A DNA stretch of 64,000 bases from the NCBI RefSeq assembly GCF_001280305.1, contig NZ_CP012623.1, forward strand, positions 310,001-374,000, written 5' to 3'. Source of the stretch: Hymenobacter sp. DG25A. Lineage in GTDB: Bacteria > Bacteroidota > Bacteroidia > Cytophagales > Hymenobacteraceae. Shown piece after piece: positions 18,802 through 27,501 of the stretch. Position numbers and translations under genes: made by a program. Within the stretch, counting starts at the first letter, position 1, and every line of letters starts with the position of its first letter. The notes below the pieces were generated by a model. It was given only the letters and a program-made list of their open reading frames with translations, was not told the origin of the DNA and ran no database searches.

Positions 18802-19788
18802 TTACAGCAATTCCGTTAAGCCAAAAATTTCTTGGCGGGCCTGCTGAATGGCCGGTTCCTCCCCGAACTCGCGCTGCACCCATTGCGTGAAGCTGGCTAC
18901 CAGCGCGCCCACGGCCTGTCGGCTGCTGCCGGGCGAGGTACCCGTGGTAGCGTCCGCCTCGGCCATGGGCATAGCGCCTTCCAGCCCCAGGCTGCTCATC
19001 ACATCGGATACAAACACCAGACCGCACACATGCATGGCCTGGTATAGCAGCGTTAGCTCAGGCATAGAAAGCGGCAGGCGCTCAGTGGCCGTAATGCCGC
19101 CCAGGCGCGCCATCATAGCTTCCACCGCCGCGGGCTGCAGATTAGGCAGGGCCGCTACGGCCTGCAGAAACGGATGCTCGGTGTCGGTCTGCGGCAGGCT
19201 CTGTACCAGCAGCAAGGCCAGGCGCAGCATCTGCAGCCGGGCCTCATCAAACCCCAGCGTCACAATAGCGGGCGCAGGCGGTATGAGGCTACGGCTGTGC
19301 GCATCAAACAAGTGCTGCAATTGCTGCTGGCGGTGGCGCAGCGGGGCCAGGGCGGCCGCGCCGCTGGGGCCGGCAATAAGCTGCTCCAGGGCGTTTTCCA
19401 GCGCCGCCGTCAGCCCCAGGCAATAGTCCCAGAGCACCGCAAGCGGCTCACCTTCTACCTGCATCTGCTGGCGCAGGAACTGGCGGACCGGCGCGGCCAG
19501 CGGGCTGTGCAGGGCGGCGCGGCCTACCAGCACAAAGTCATATAGCCGCAACGGGCGGGTATTCAATAGCTCCTGCAGCGCCTCAGTAGATTGAATAGCA
19601 TTCAGCTGCGCTACGGCCGCCGCATCCAGCCGGGTAAGGCTGCTCACGGCTGCGGGTAGGGGAGAGGCTTCGGTAGCGAACAGCTGCGTGCAGGCCATAC
19701 CGAGCAAGGAAAGCGCGGGGGAAAGCTGCGAAAAAGCGTGAGGAGGTAGCTGCTGGAGCGAAGCGCCCGTGGGAGTGAAATCAGACAT
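18802..19788 (-). CDS. Conserved hypothetical, Leu/Ala-rich helical protein
   Basis: 328 residues, no signal peptide and no membrane helix of sufficient length. The sequence is almost all-helical in appearance (runs such as RQQQLQHLFDAHSRSL and MLRLALLLVQSL) with a Gly/Thr/Ser-rich linker near 285-295 (TTGTSPGSSR). I recognise no catalytic motif. A minus-strand TACTTTTG (-7 type, 19808-19815) 20 bp upstream supports the start. It ends 6 bp from the stop of the HIRAN gene, convergently, with no terminator hairpin in between. Confidence 0.65.
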   Translation of the reverse strand: MSDFTPTGASLQQLPPHAFSQLSPALSLLGMACTQLFATEASPLPAAVSSLTRLDAAAVAQLNAIQSTEALQELLNTRPLRLYDFVLVGRAALHSPLAAPVRQFLRQQMQVEGEPLAVLWDYCLGLTAALENALEQLIAGPSGAAALAPLRHRQQQLQHLFDAHSRSLIPPAPAIVTLGFDEARLQMLRLALLLVQSLPQTDTEHPFLQAVAALPNLQPAAVEAMMARLGGITATERLPLSMPELTLLYQAMHVCGLVFVSDVMSSLGLEGAMPMAEADATTGTSPGSSRQAVGALVASFTQWVQREFGEEPAIQQARQEIFGLTELL

Positions 19789-19807
19789 GAGGTAAGATAA
19801 TTGCCTG

Positions 19808-19836
19808 CAAAAGTACGGTATTGCGCCTCTCTAAAG
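19808..19836 (-). promoter_or_regulatory. Putative promoter of the 328-residue hypothetical
   Basis: Minus-strand TACTTTTG at 19808-19815 (TAnnTTTG match) with TTTAG near 19832-19836 as a weak -33 element, spacing about 16-17 bp, shorter than ideal. Confidence 0.4.
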
Positions 19837-19880
19837 CCTTTTTAAAGCTGCGTGAACTGTCAAATATTCCGGCCAAAACA

Positions 19881-20034
19881 AGACCGTCATGTCGAGCGGA
19901 GTCGAGACATCTCGCTAGTGTGGTATACCTAGATAACGAAGCGGTAGAGATGCTTCGGCTGCGCTCAGCATGACGTTCATTTTCCAACAACATCAGCACG
20001 CGAGATATCTCGACTTCGCTCGACATGACGGTCT
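19881..20034. repeat. Composite palindromic intergenic repeat (REP-like)
   Basis: Outer arms of 35 bp (19881-19915 and 20000-20034) are inverted copies that match at 33 of 35 positions; each carries the core GTCATGTCGAGCGGAGTCGA. Between them at about 19940-19977 lies a diverged third unit with GAGATGCTTCGGCTGCGCTC followed by AGCATGACG. All three share a ...CGA/CTGC..GCTC..CATGAC design, so the block is a nested palindrome about 154 bp long. It sits in the 400-bp gap between a minus-strand gene and ruvB and has no coding potential. Confidence 0.8.
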
Positions 20035-20189
20035 GTAGCTTTGTAAGATGGTTATTTCCACTAATTGCTAATTAAATTGGTAATACAGCGGTTTTCTACT
20101 GATTCATTGCTAAAAAAATTGCTAAAACCGGGGACGTTTCCCGGCCCTCAGGTGTTATCTTGCCACTCAACTTTCCGCTCTTTTTGCAT

Positions 20190-21236
20190 ATGCGTGAATC
20201 TTATCTGACCGGCGGCGCCGACAATATGGACGCCACCGAAAAAGACATTGATAAAGCCCTGCGGCCCTTAAGTTTCGCTGACTTCGCGGGCCAGGATAAG
20301 GTGGTGGAAAACCTGAAGGTATTCGTGGGCGCGGCCAAGCAGCGCGGCGAGGCCCTCGACCACGTGCTGCTGCACGGGCCTCCCGGTCTGGGCAAAACCA
20401 CCCTCTCGCACATCATCTCCAACGAGCTGGGCTCCGGCATCAAAATGACCAGTGGCCCGGTACTGGACAAGCCCTCCGACCTGGCCGGCCTGCTCACCAA
20501 CCTGGAGCCGCACGACGTGCTGTTCATCGACGAAATTCACCGCCTGAACCCTGTGGTGGAAGAGTACCTGTACTCGGCCATGGAGGACTACCGCATCGAC
20601 ATCATGCTCGATTCGGGCCCGAATGCGCGCTCCGTGCAGATTTCGTTGTCGCCGTTCACGCTCATCGGGGCTACCACCCGTTCCGGTCTGCTAACCTCGC
20701 CGCTGCGGGCGCGTTTTGGCATCAACTCCCGTTTGGAGTACTACGATGCCAAGCTGCTTACTAGCATTGTGCAGCGCTCGGCCGAAATCCTGAACACGCC
20801 CATTCATGAGGATGCGGCCTACGAAATTGCGCGCCGCTCGCGCGGTACCCCGCGTATTGCCAACAACCTGCTGCGCCGCACCCGCGACTTTGCCCAGATG
20901 AAAGGCGACGGCACCATCACGCAGGCCATTGCCCACTTCGCCCTCGGCGCGCTGGACGTAGACGCCCGCGGCCTCGACGACATGGACAAGCGCATCCTTC
21001 TCACCATCATCGACAAGTTCAAGGGTGGCCCCGTAGGCCTGAGCACTATTGCCACCGCCTGCGGCGACGAAGCCGAAACCATTGAGGAAGTGTACGAGCC
21101 CTTCCTTATTCAGGAAGGCTACATCAAGCGCACGCCCCGCGGCCGCGAAGCCACCGAAGCCGCCTATCAGCACCTGGGCCGCACCATGCCGCAGCATCTG
21201 CGCGGCAATACGGCCACGGGCGAGCTATTTAGCTAA
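20190..21236 (+). CDS. ruvB: Holliday junction branch-migration ATPase RuvB
   Basis: A 348-residue AAA+ motor that drives RuvA-bound Holliday junctions. Start at the ATG 20190 (MRESYLTGG) fits the family length; a TTG 30 bp upstream is the alternative. Visible motifs: [15 protein letters not shown] at the N-terminus, Walker [10 protein letters not shown], Walker [10 protein letters not shown], sensor GATTRSGLL, the RuvB-specific [11 protein letters not shown] and the C-terminal winged helix with [20 protein letters not shown]. No ruvA or ruvC neighbour is present. Confidence 0.97.
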   Translation: MRESYLTGGADNMDATEKDIDKALRPLSFADFAGQDKVVENLKVFVGAAKQRGEALDHVLLHGPPGLGKTTLSHIISNELGSGIKMTSGPVLDKPSDLAGLLTNLEPHDVLFIDEIHRLNPVVEEYLYSAMEDYRIDIMLDSGPNARSVQISLSPFTLIGATTRSGLLTSPLRARFGINSRLEYYDAKLLTSIVQRSAEILNTPIHEDAAYEIARRSRGTPRIANNLLRRTRDFAQMKGDGTITQAIAHFALGALDVDARGLDDMDKRILLTIIDKFKGGPVGLSTIATACGDEAETIEEVYEPFLIQEGYIKRTPRGREATEAAYQHLGRTMPQHLRGNTATGELFS

Positions 21237-21254
21237 AGTTAAATTACGCTTGTG

Positions 21255-21304
21255 CAGAAAGCGGCGGAAAGCACCACCTTGTGTGGTCTTTCCGCCGCTT
21301 TCTG
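21255..21304 (+). terminator. Hairpin terminator after ruvB
   Basis: Nearly perfect ~22-bp inverted repeat (cagaaagcggcggaaag / ctttccgccgctttctg plus accac/gtggt) 18 bp after the ruvB stop, followed by TTTG. Confidence 0.75.
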
Positions 21305-21551
21305 TTTGTATATTATTATTGAAAATATGTCTGGAGTTGAAAATTTTATGGGCGAGTAATTAAGTCTTTTTATATAAAATAATATTGGGGCAGATTTCAA
21401 GCATAGCTTACTGTCACCTGGCATCAGCACACTGCCTGGCTCATCCGGGTTATTCAAAGTGATGCTTGAGTTTATAGACTCCGATTAATTCCGCTTCGTA
21501 TGAATGAAGGCGGACGCGGGCCGGCCGCCGGTCAGTAAATAGCGGGACTAT
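21305..21551. other. AT-rich intergenic stretch before the CHAD gene
   Basis: About 250 bp with runs such as tatattattattg and tttttatataaaataatatt, clearly more AT-rich than the housekeeping genes. No open frame with recognisable content and no clear promoter match. It begins a lower-GC patch that includes the following gene. Confidence 0.5.
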
Positions 21552-22346
21552 ATGAAAGCCATTGTCAGATACCTGAAAAAACGGGGAAAGGCCATTCGGT
21601 ACCTGGTAAAGCAGCCTCCGGATGCTGCCCGCAAAGCCACGTTTCATCAACTGCGGGTAGAAATTAAGAAGCTACAGGCACATTTAGGCCTGATTCACTA
21701 CTACGCCAAGGGCTTCCACCCGAAAAAAATATTCAAGCCTTATCAAGTTGTGTTTCGGCAGGCCGGAAAGGTGAGGGAGCTGCAGGTAGAGAAAGCCATG
21801 CTCCGGCAATACATCCGGGCTGATCTGCTTACGGATTATCGGAGCAGCCTGCAAGAAAAGATAGGTAAGGAAAAGGAGTCTTATTTTGAGATGATAAATA
21901 ATAAATTAATTAAAGGGCTTAAAAAAAGCTTGCGTAAAATAATTGTATATGCCACGAAAATTAACAGTAAAAAATGGGCTAATTACGCCAGAAAAAGGCA
22001 AAAAAATATAAGGCATGTTGTTAGGAAGAATAGACGAAAAAATTCTGAATTCCATTTCTTGCGGAAGAAGTTGCAGCAGTTTGCGTATCTGCAGGAAGGT
22101 GCGGGCTTTTCAGATAATGTCCAGTTAAATCGAAAGAAGAATGATTTGCGCGTTCTGTTAGGAAAATGGCACGACTATCAGATAGCTACTCGGCATCTGA
22201 AAAAGGCCGTGCGCAATGGCGTAAGCTCAGGCGAAAAGCGCCAACTCAAAAAAGTTAGACAGCAGGTATCGGCAAACCGGAAATTGCTGGTTCACCTGAT
22301 TGATGCTGTTATACCCAAATCAACATTTTACTGGAGTTCTAAATAA
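21552..22346 (+). CDS. CHAD-domain protein (putative polyphosphate-binding)
   Basis: A 264-residue, strongly basic helical protein. The CHAD signature is visible as ATFHQLRVEIKKLQAHLGLI (residues ~30-50), QAGKVRELQVE and LLGKWHDYQIATRHL (~190-205). CHAD domains bind inorganic polyphosphate through rows of Lys/Arg/His. The CYTH triphosphatase domain that often accompanies CHAD is absent. The coding region uses AAA/AAT/TTA codons far more than flanking genes, a hint of transfer or relaxed selection. Monocistronic. Confidence 0.85.
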   Translation: MKAIVRYLKKRGKAIRYLVKQPPDAARKATFHQLRVEIKKLQAHLGLIHYYAKGFHPKKIFKPYQVVFRQAGKVRELQVEKAMLRQYIRADLLTDYRSSLQEKIGKEKESYFEMINNKLIKGLKKSLRKIIVYATKINSKKWANYARKRQKNIRHVVRKNRRKNSEFHFLRKKLQQFAYLQEGAGFSDNVQLNRKKNDLRVLLGKWHDYQIATRHLKKAVRNGVSSGEKRQLKKVRQQVSANRKLLVHLIDAVIPKSTFYWSSK

Positions 22347-22460
22347 GGTAAGCATCCTGTATATCAGGAAGTAGCCGGTTATACCGTGGGCAGTATAGGC
22401 ACTAAGGAAATAATACATAGATTGGACTGAATATTACTTCCTGGTGTTTTATAGAATCCA

Positions 22461-23198
22461 ATGAAACTGAAAACGGCTGATTACCCAACAGAAACCTCTC
22501 CCCAACTCTATGTCCGATTAGCCGGCGCTGCCTATCTGCTTATCATCATTGCCGGGCTATGCGGGGAGCTGTTTATCCGGGGTAAAATCATTGTATCCGG
22601 CGATGCAGCGGCTACGGCCCGCAACCTGATGGCCTCTGAGGGATTATGGCGCACCGGCATTGCCGGCGACCTGCTGATGCACCTGTGTGATATCCTCGTG
22701 ATGTTGGTGTTTTACCGGTTGTTCAGAACCGTAAATAAAACGCTGGCCTTAATGGCGCTGCTGTTCAATCTGATTCAGACGGCCGTGCTGGTCGCCAATA
22801 AAATCACCCTGCTGGTCCCATTATTTCTCCTGGGCAATGGGGTGTATCTGAAGGCGTTCAGCGCCCAGCAACTGCAGGCGCTGGCTTACGTGGCCATCAA
22901 AACCCATGATTACGGCTTCGGCGTCGGGCTGATATTTTTCGGATTTACCTGCCTGCTCAATGGGTATCTGATTCGCCGGTCCGGCTTCCTTCCCCGGCTC
23001 ATCGGTATTCTGATGCAGGTAGCCGGCGCGTGTTACTTAATCAACAGCATTGCGCTGATTCTGGACCTGTCATTTGCCTCCCAGCTATTCCCCTTCCTTA
23101 TGACGCCGCCCTTCATTGCCGAGTTAACCTTCTCGCTATGGCTGCTCATAAAGGGGATTGACGTAGAAAAGTGGCAGGAAAAAGCCAGCAACTGGTAG
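22461..23198 (+). CDS. DUF4386-family membrane protein
   Basis: 245 residues with about six membrane helices. Family features: YVRLAGAAYLLIIIAGLCGEL at the N-terminus, the loop AAATARNLMASEGLWRTGI, and GFGVGLIFFGFTCLLNGYLI with a conserved HDYGFG context. DUF4386 proteins have no known activity. Often found beside signalling or stress genes in Gram-positive and Bacteroidota genomes, but nothing in this neighbourhood clarifies the role. The following DoxX gene starts 64 bp downstream on the same strand. Confidence 0.8.
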   Translation: MKLKTADYPTETSPQLYVRLAGAAYLLIIIAGLCGELFIRGKIIVSGDAAATARNLMASEGLWRTGIAGDLLMHLCDILVMLVFYRLFRTVNKTLALMALLFNLIQTAVLVANKITLLVPLFLLGNGVYLKAFSAQQLQALAYVAIKTHDYGFGVGLIFFGFTCLLNGYLIRRSGFLPRLIGILMQVAGACYLINSIALILDLSFASQLFPFLMTPPFIAELTFSLWLLIKGIDVEKWQEKASNW

Positions 23199-23262
23199 GC
23201 CGCCGCATAGCCGGGTAGCTATATATCCGTCTATATTCGCTGCTGCTACCAACCTCCATGCC

Positions 23263-23679
23263 ATGCGGCTCTTCCCGTTTCTGACTTTACCCCAAACGTT
23301 GATGCTGCTGCGCGTGGCTACGGCGTTTATATTCTTTGCGCATGCTGCCGTTCGCGTGAGTACGGGTACCATGGGCCAATTCGGCGACTTTCTGAATACC
23401 AAAGGGCTGGTGTACGGCCACCCGATGGTGTGGGGGATTACGGCATTTGAATTAGCCGGCAGTATGCTGCTGGCGCTGGGCTATTTCGTGCGGGCATTGT
23501 CAGCGGGGTTTATGGTGATGCTGCTGATCGGTATTGTGCTCATTCATGCTTCGCTGGGCTGGTTTGTGGGCGAGCATGGCACCGGCGGTAGCGAGTATAG
23601 TTTCCTGCTAATAATGGTATTGTTGGTGCTGGCTGCCACGGCGGAAAAGCGCCCGGTCAGTCTACCCGGCAAACCATGA
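23263..23679 (+). CDS. DoxX-family membrane protein
   Basis: 138 residues, four hydrophobic segments. LRVATAFIFFAHAAVRV, MGQFGDFLNTKGLVYGHPMVW, FELAGSMLLALGYFVR and HASLGWFVGEHGTGGSEYSFLLIM are typical of small DoxX/SURF4-like quinone-linked proteins. Its stop overlaps the GNAT start by 4 bp (ATGA), so the two are translationally coupled. Specific function unknown. Confidence 0.85.
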   Translation: MRLFPFLTLPQTLMLLRVATAFIFFAHAAVRVSTGTMGQFGDFLNTKGLVYGHPMVWGITAFELAGSMLLALGYFVRALSAGFMVMLLIGIVLIHASLGWFVGEHGTGGSEYSFLLIMVLLVLAATAEKRPVSLPGKP

Positions 23680-24215
23680 ACCAGCCAGACTATACCATCC
23701 GGAACGCCAGCCCCGATGAGTTTGTGGAGATTGGGCAGTTGCTGGTGGAGGTGTACGCGCAGCTGGAGGGCTTTCCAACGCCAGCGGAACAGCCGGCATA
23801 TTATAACCTGCTGGCCTCCATTGGCGAGCTGACCCACAAACCCGGCGCCGAACTGCTGGTAGCTGTTACTGCGGATAACCAGATAGCAGGAACGGTACTG
23901 TTTTTTGGTGATATGCAGCACTATGGCTCGGGTGGCATTGCTACCCAACAGCCGGATGCCGCCGGCTTCCGGCTGCTGGCTGTTGCTCCGGCAGCCCGGG
24001 GCCGGGGCATTGGCAAACTGCTGACCGAAGCCTGCATCCGAAAAGCCAGCGAGCAGCGCCGCCGCCAGCTGATTATTCACAGCACCAAGGCCATGCAGAT
24101 TGCCTGGAAGATGTATGAAGGTTTAGGCTTTCAAAGGGCCGAAGAGTTGGATTTCATGCAAGGAAACCTGCCGGTTTTCGGCTTTCGGTTACCGCTGGCC
24201 CGAGTACCCGACTAA
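23676..24215 (+). CDS. GNAT-family N-acetyltransferase
   Basis: 179 residues with the GNAT fold: N-terminal [18 protein letters not shown], beta4 FRLLAVAP followed by the acetyl-CoA pyrophosphate loop [10 protein letters not shown] (R/Q-x-x-G-x-G/A pattern), and the C-terminal [15 protein letters not shown]. It transfers an acetyl group from acetyl-CoA to an amine; the acceptor cannot be predicted. Coupled by a 4-bp overlap to the DoxX gene. Confidence 0.9.
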   Translation: MNQPDYTIRNASPDEFVEIGQLLVEVYAQLEGFPTPAEQPAYYNLLASIGELTHKPGAELLVAVTADNQIAGTVLFFGDMQHYGSGGIATQQPDAAGFRLLAVAPAARGRGIGKLLTEACIRKASEQRRRQLIIHSTKAMQIAWKMYEGLGFQRAEELDFMQGNLPVFGFRLPLARVPD

Positions 24216-24245
24216 AGCAGGCAGCGGGAAGGGAGCAGAATGCCG

Positions 24246-24253
24246 TATTTTTG
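24246..24253 (+). promoter_or_regulatory. Bacteroidota -7 element (TATTTTTG) before queG
   Basis: TAnnTTTG match 21 bp upstream of the queG ATG at 24275. It overlaps the alternative TTG start at 24251, which argues for the ATG. Confidence 0.55.
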
Positions 24254-24274
24254 CAGTTCGCTACTTCCAACGCC

Positions 24275-25234
24275 ATGCTACCCACTGCCCACTATACTGC
24301 TTTCATTAAACGCCGGGCGGCGGAGCTGGGCTTTATGTACTGCGGCATCTCCAAAGCGGAGTTCCTGGAAGAAGAAGCCCCGCGCCTCGAAAACTGGCTG
24401 AACCGCCAGATGAACGGGCAGATGGGCTACATGGCCAACCACTTCGATAAGCGCCTGGACCCGCGCCTGCTGGTAGACGGTGCCAAATCCGTGATTTCCC
24501 TGCTCCTGAACTACTACCCCCCCGAGGAAGACCAGCAGCCCGACGATACCCTCAAAATCAGCAAATACGCCTACGGCCGCGACTATCACTTCGTCATTAA
24601 AGACAAGCTGAAGACGCTGCTCCAGGATATGCAGCAGGAAATAGGGGAGATAGGTGGCCGCGTGTTCGTCGACTCGGCCCCGGTGATGGATAAAGTATGG
24701 GCCAAGAAGAGCGGGCTGGGCTGGGTAGGCAAAAACTCCAACCTCATTACGCCCGGCATCGGCTCCTTCTACTTCATTGCCGAGCTCATTGTGGATGTAG
24801 AGCTGGACTACGACGGCCCCATCAAGGACTATTGCGGCACCTGCACCAAGTGCGTGGATGCCTGCCCCACCCAAGCTATTACAGAGCCCTACGTGGTAGA
24901 TGGCAGCAAATGCATCAGTTACTTCACCATTGAGCTGAAGGACCAGATACCGCGGGAAGTGGAAGGCAAGTTTGGCAACTGGGTTTTTGGCTGCGACATC
25001 TGCCAGGACGTGTGCCCCTGGAACCGCTTTGCCAAACCGCACCAGGAACCCCAGTTCAACCCGCACCCCGGCCTGAAAGACCTCCGCGCCACCGACTGGC
25101 AGGAAATAACGCACGAGTTATTCTCGGAGCTATTCCGGCAGTCGGCGGTGAAACGGACGGGCTATGCGGGGCTTACCCGCAATATTCGGTTTGTGACAGG
25201 GGAGGAAAACAACGCGGCCGAAGCAGCCGGCTAA
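24275..25234 (+). CDS. queG: Epoxyqueuosine reductase
   Basis: A 319-residue cobalamin- and Fe-S-dependent enzyme that performs the last step of queuosine formation in tRNA. The [4Fe-4S] ligands are visible: [16 protein letters not shown] and [11 protein letters not shown], two ferredoxin-like clusters. Upstream, [15 protein letters not shown] and [26 protein letters not shown] form the cobalamin/substrate region. Start set at the ATG 24275, because a -7 promoter element overlaps the upstream TTG. Length matches the shorter QueG forms without extra HEAT repeats. No other que gene is present. Confidence 0.95.
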   Translation: MLPTAHYTAFIKRRAAELGFMYCGISKAEFLEEEAPRLENWLNRQMNGQMGYMANHFDKRLDPRLLVDGAKSVISLLLNYYPPEEDQQPDDTLKISKYAYGRDYHFVIKDKLKTLLQDMQQEIGEIGGRVFVDSAPVMDKVWAKKSGLGWVGKNSNLITPGIGSFYFIAELIVDVELDYDGPIKDYCGTCTKCVDACPTQAITEPYVVDGSKCISYFTIELKDQIPREVEGKFGNWVFGCDICQDVCPWNRFAKPHQEPQFNPHPGLKDLRATDWQEITHELFSELFRQSAVKRTGYAGLTRNIRFVTGEENNAAEAAG

Positions 25235-25238
25235 CAGG

Positions 25239-25436
25239 CTAAATTGCGGGGCTGAACTGTGCGAACACGCGGTTCAGAATATTCTGATAGATACGAGCAA
25301 ATTTCTGGTAGCACCAGGTCTTTAGCTGGTGCAGCTCCTCGGCCCCTAACATGCGCAGGGCCTTGCGAAGCTCTTTCTCAAAAAGGATTTTATCGAAGCT
25401 AACTTTGGTCAGGATTGTTTTGGCGTACTCCAGCAT
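25239..25436 (-). CDS. Small hypothetical protein
   Basis: 65 residues, convergent with queG and separated by only 4 bp. The composition is normal for a folded helical protein: MLEYAKTILTKVSFDKILFE, then KELRKALRMLGAEELHQLKT and a Cys-Tyr-Gln patch. It has no membrane segment. I do not recognise a family. Lack of overlap with another gene and sensible amino-acid composition support a real gene, but this is not certain. Confidence 0.55.
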   Translation of the reverse strand: MLEYAKTILTKVSFDKILFEKELRKALRMLGAEELHQLKTWCYQKFARIYQNILNRVFAQFSPAI

Positions 25437-25597
25437 GGAAAGTGCTTTTAGAATAGTGCGGAGCTAGAAAATAAGGTAAGTAGGCGAGTATACGCAGCCA
25501 GCTAAAAAAGTCTGCGACCGAGGATCAATAGTGGGGTTATTTGGAGAAATATACAACTTAAAACCTGAAGTGTGCAAGTATAATTCATTGTGAAATA

Positions 25598-25627
25598 AAA
25601 AAGGAATGGTTTGCACCATTCCTTTTT
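25598..25627 (-). terminator. Terminator of the ferritin-like gene cluster
   Basis: 13-bp stem aaaaaggaatggt/accattccttttt with a 4-base loop; minus-strand reading ends in a run of T. It lies 24 bp past the stop of the last ferritin-like gene. Confidence 0.9.
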
Positions 25628-25650
25628 CTTCTAGTGTCGAGCTTAGAAAG

Positions 25651-26574
25651 CTAGTAGGTAAACAGGGCTACTACGGCACTGGCCTGCTCCGTGGTGATGG
25701 GCTCATCAAAGGCTTCCTGCACGGCCCGCTGCAGGCGGGCACTATCGGTACCAAATACTGGGGCCAGGGTAGTCAGCTCCGAGAAAGTGACGTTGCTGAC
25801 GGTTGAAAGAGGCTGGGTCAGCAGGTCTTCGCCCACGTAAGCCAGGTCGGTTTTGCCAGGCAGGGGGCTGCCGCTGGCGCCGGAGCCCACCCAGCTGCGG
25901 ATAGCATCGGCGGCACCGGCTGACTGGCGCTGGCGGCGCAGCGTACGGATGTGCGCGGCGTGGCGCGCTTCTACGGAATGAATGCGCACACCGGCTTCCA
26001 GAATGCCGTTATCACTCTGCAGCGTGGTTATCTGGCCTTTGTAGGCGCGCACGCCGGCATCTTCCAGAAATTGCGCTACTGCCAAAAAGGTATCCAGGTT
26101 GGTGAACACATCGGGGAACAGCGCCGCCTGGGAGCCATTGTGGCTGCCGGTGTAATCGAAGGCGGGCTTGGTTTCCGCCACGCCACCGGAGTTGGTAATG
26201 GCCGTGGTCAGGAAATCGACGTGCTGCTGCTCGTGCTGCTGAATGGTCACAAAATCGGCGCGCACATCGGCCGGGATAAAGCCGGCCGGTACTTTGCTAC
26301 CGTCGGGCTTTGCCAGCAGGCCCAGGGCGGTGCGGTAGAAGTCGTTTTCCAGGTGTTCCAGCACCAGGGCAAACTGCAGCACATCCAGGGGCGTGTTGCG
26401 GGCATGCGCGGGCGTAGCAAACAGCAGGCTGCCGGCGGCCAGCGGGAGGCTGGCGGCGGCCACTTTCGCGCCCATAGCGCCCAGCCGGCCCAGAATAGCG
26501 CGGCGCTGACTGGCCTGCTCGTATACTGCGGGATTCGCCTCGGCCAGCTCGGCCAGAAGTTGAAGAATATTCAT
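25651..26574 (-). CDS. Ferritin-like domain protein, exported type (copy 2, second gene of pair)
   Basis: 307 residues. The N-terminus (MNILQLLAELAEANPAVYEQ, RRAILGRLGAMGAKVAAASL, then a hydrophobic run to ATPAHARN) looks like a signal segment preceded by a long n-region. The ferritin_2 (PF13668-type) four-helix domain follows with the expected metal ligands: LEHLENDFY, QQHEQQHVDFL, LEDAGVRAYKG and HSVEARHAAHIR. Family members include plant desiccation-related PCC13-62. It lies 27 bp downstream of a lipoprotein relative, and the pair is duplicated (27502-29058). It is longer than the other exported copy by a ~40-residue C-terminal stretch. Confidence 0.85.
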   Translation of the reverse strand: MNILQLLAELAEANPAVYEQASQRRAILGRLGAMGAKVAAASLPLAAGSLLFATPAHARNTPLDVLQFALVLEHLENDFYRTALGLLAKPDGSKVPAGFIPADVRADFVTIQQHEQQHVDFLTTAITNSGGVAETKPAFDYTGSHNGSQAALFPDVFTNLDTFLAVAQFLEDAGVRAYKGQITTLQSDNGILEAGVRIHSVEARHAAHIRTLRRQRQSAGAADAIRSWVGSGASGSPLPGKTDLAYVGEDLLTQPLSTVSNVTFSELTTLAPVFGTDSARLQRAVQEAFDEPITTEQASAVVALFTY

Positions 26575-26601
26575 GTGATACGAAGAGAAAAGCCGCGAGA
26601 A

Positions 26602-27306
26602 TTAAGCCGTGGGCAGCGCCGCGCCCGAAATCTGAATGACGGAGAACTTGTTTACCTCTACCAGCACCTCCAGAGGCGTTTTGCTGTCGTCGAGGCCGGC
26701 TAGAGCACCGGAAGCCGCTACCACATCGGAGCCGGCAAACGAGCCGGGCTGACGCAAGTCGCGCACCAGGGCGGCGTGCCGGGCTTCCACGGAGGATATT
26801 TTAGCCAGGGCGGTGAGGAAAATCGGTGTGTTAATAAGCTTGGCGGCCCCGTTGTAGGCGGCTACGCCCAGATCTTCCAGCTGTTGCGCGGCTTCCAGCA
26901 CGCCGACGCGGGTAGTCAGCGTGAAGGCAGCAAACGTAAATTCCAGGTTGGCTGGCGGTGCGTTGCCCAGGGAGGTGAGCACCTGCGCCAGGTATTCCCG
27001 GTGCAGCACTTCGTGCTCGTACAGCTGCTGGAAAATGGCTTTTTCCTCGGTGCTGAAATCGGTCGGCGGTGCGGCTACCACCTTCTGATAGAAGGCGGCC
27101 TCCAACTGCTCCAGAATGTAAGCATAGGTAAACACGCCTTTCTCCCCACTTTCTAGCGAAAGCCTGGGCTCGGTGGGCGTTACGTTATTGTCTTTACAGC
27201 CCGCCAGCAGCAAAGCGGAAGTTGCGGCAGCCGCACCGGCCACCTGAAAGAAAGAACGGCGCTGCATTGCGCGCGTCAGCAAAGTAGAAGCTCCAGAATC
27301 AGACAT
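26602..27306 (-). CDS. Ferritin-like domain lipoprotein (copy 2, first gene of pair)
   Basis: 234 residues. The start at 27306 (MSDSGASTLL) is chosen because a good promoter (27360-27390) lies inside the longer frame and because the paralogue at 28342-29058 starts equivalently. QRRSFFQVAGAAAATSALLLAGC is a lipoprotein signal with lipobox LAGC; the RRSF pair resembles a Tat motif. The four-helix domain has LEQLEAAFY, YEHEVLHREYL, LEDLGVAAYNG and SSVEARHAALVR as likely di-metal ligands. Biochemical activity is not established for these secreted ferritin-like proteins. Confidence 0.85.
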   Translation of the reverse strand: MSDSGASTLLTRAMQRRSFFQVAGAAAATSALLLAGCKDNNVTPTEPRLSLESGEKGVFTYAYILEQLEAAFYQKVVAAPPTDFSTEEKAIFQQLYEHEVLHREYLAQVLTSLGNAPPANLEFTFAAFTLTTRVGVLEAAQQLEDLGVAAYNGAAKLINTPIFLTALAKISSVEARHAALVRDLRQPGSFAGSDVVAASGALAGLDDSKTPLEVLVEVNKFSVIQISGAALPTA

Positions 27307-27359
27307 TGGCATTAAATACCCGCCAGCAAATGCCAGCCACCACACGAGGCCGGATAAAA

Positions 27360-27390
27360 CAAAGGTAACCCGATAAACCGGGACGCCCAA
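27360..27390 (-). promoter_or_regulatory. Bacteroidota-type promoter of the second ferritin-like pair
   Basis: On the minus strand TTG (27388-27390) is followed after 20 bp by TACCTTTG (27360-27367), an exact -7 element with near-ideal spacing. The start codon at 27306 is 53 bp downstream. Confidence 0.7.
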
Positions 27391-27438
27391 CCACAGGAGT
27401 CGTGCCGGCCCGGTAACGTTGCAAAGAGCCTACTACAC

Positions 27439-27470
27439 AAAAAAGGCTGCCCAAGAGAGCAGCCTTTTCT
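27439..27470 (-). terminator. Terminator between the two ferritin-like gene pairs
   Basis: 10-bp stem aaaaggctgc/gcagcctttt with an 8-base loop and a minus-strand T-run, 34 bp past the stop at 27502. It separates the duplicated units into two transcripts. Confidence 0.88.
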
Positions 27471-27501
27471 ATAACACGAAGATAGGATAATGATAGCAGT
27501 C

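Noticed and set aside
19881-20034. Possible CRISPR array
   Set aside because: Only three units, in inverted orientation and with diverged spacing, no cas gene; it is a palindromic repeat.
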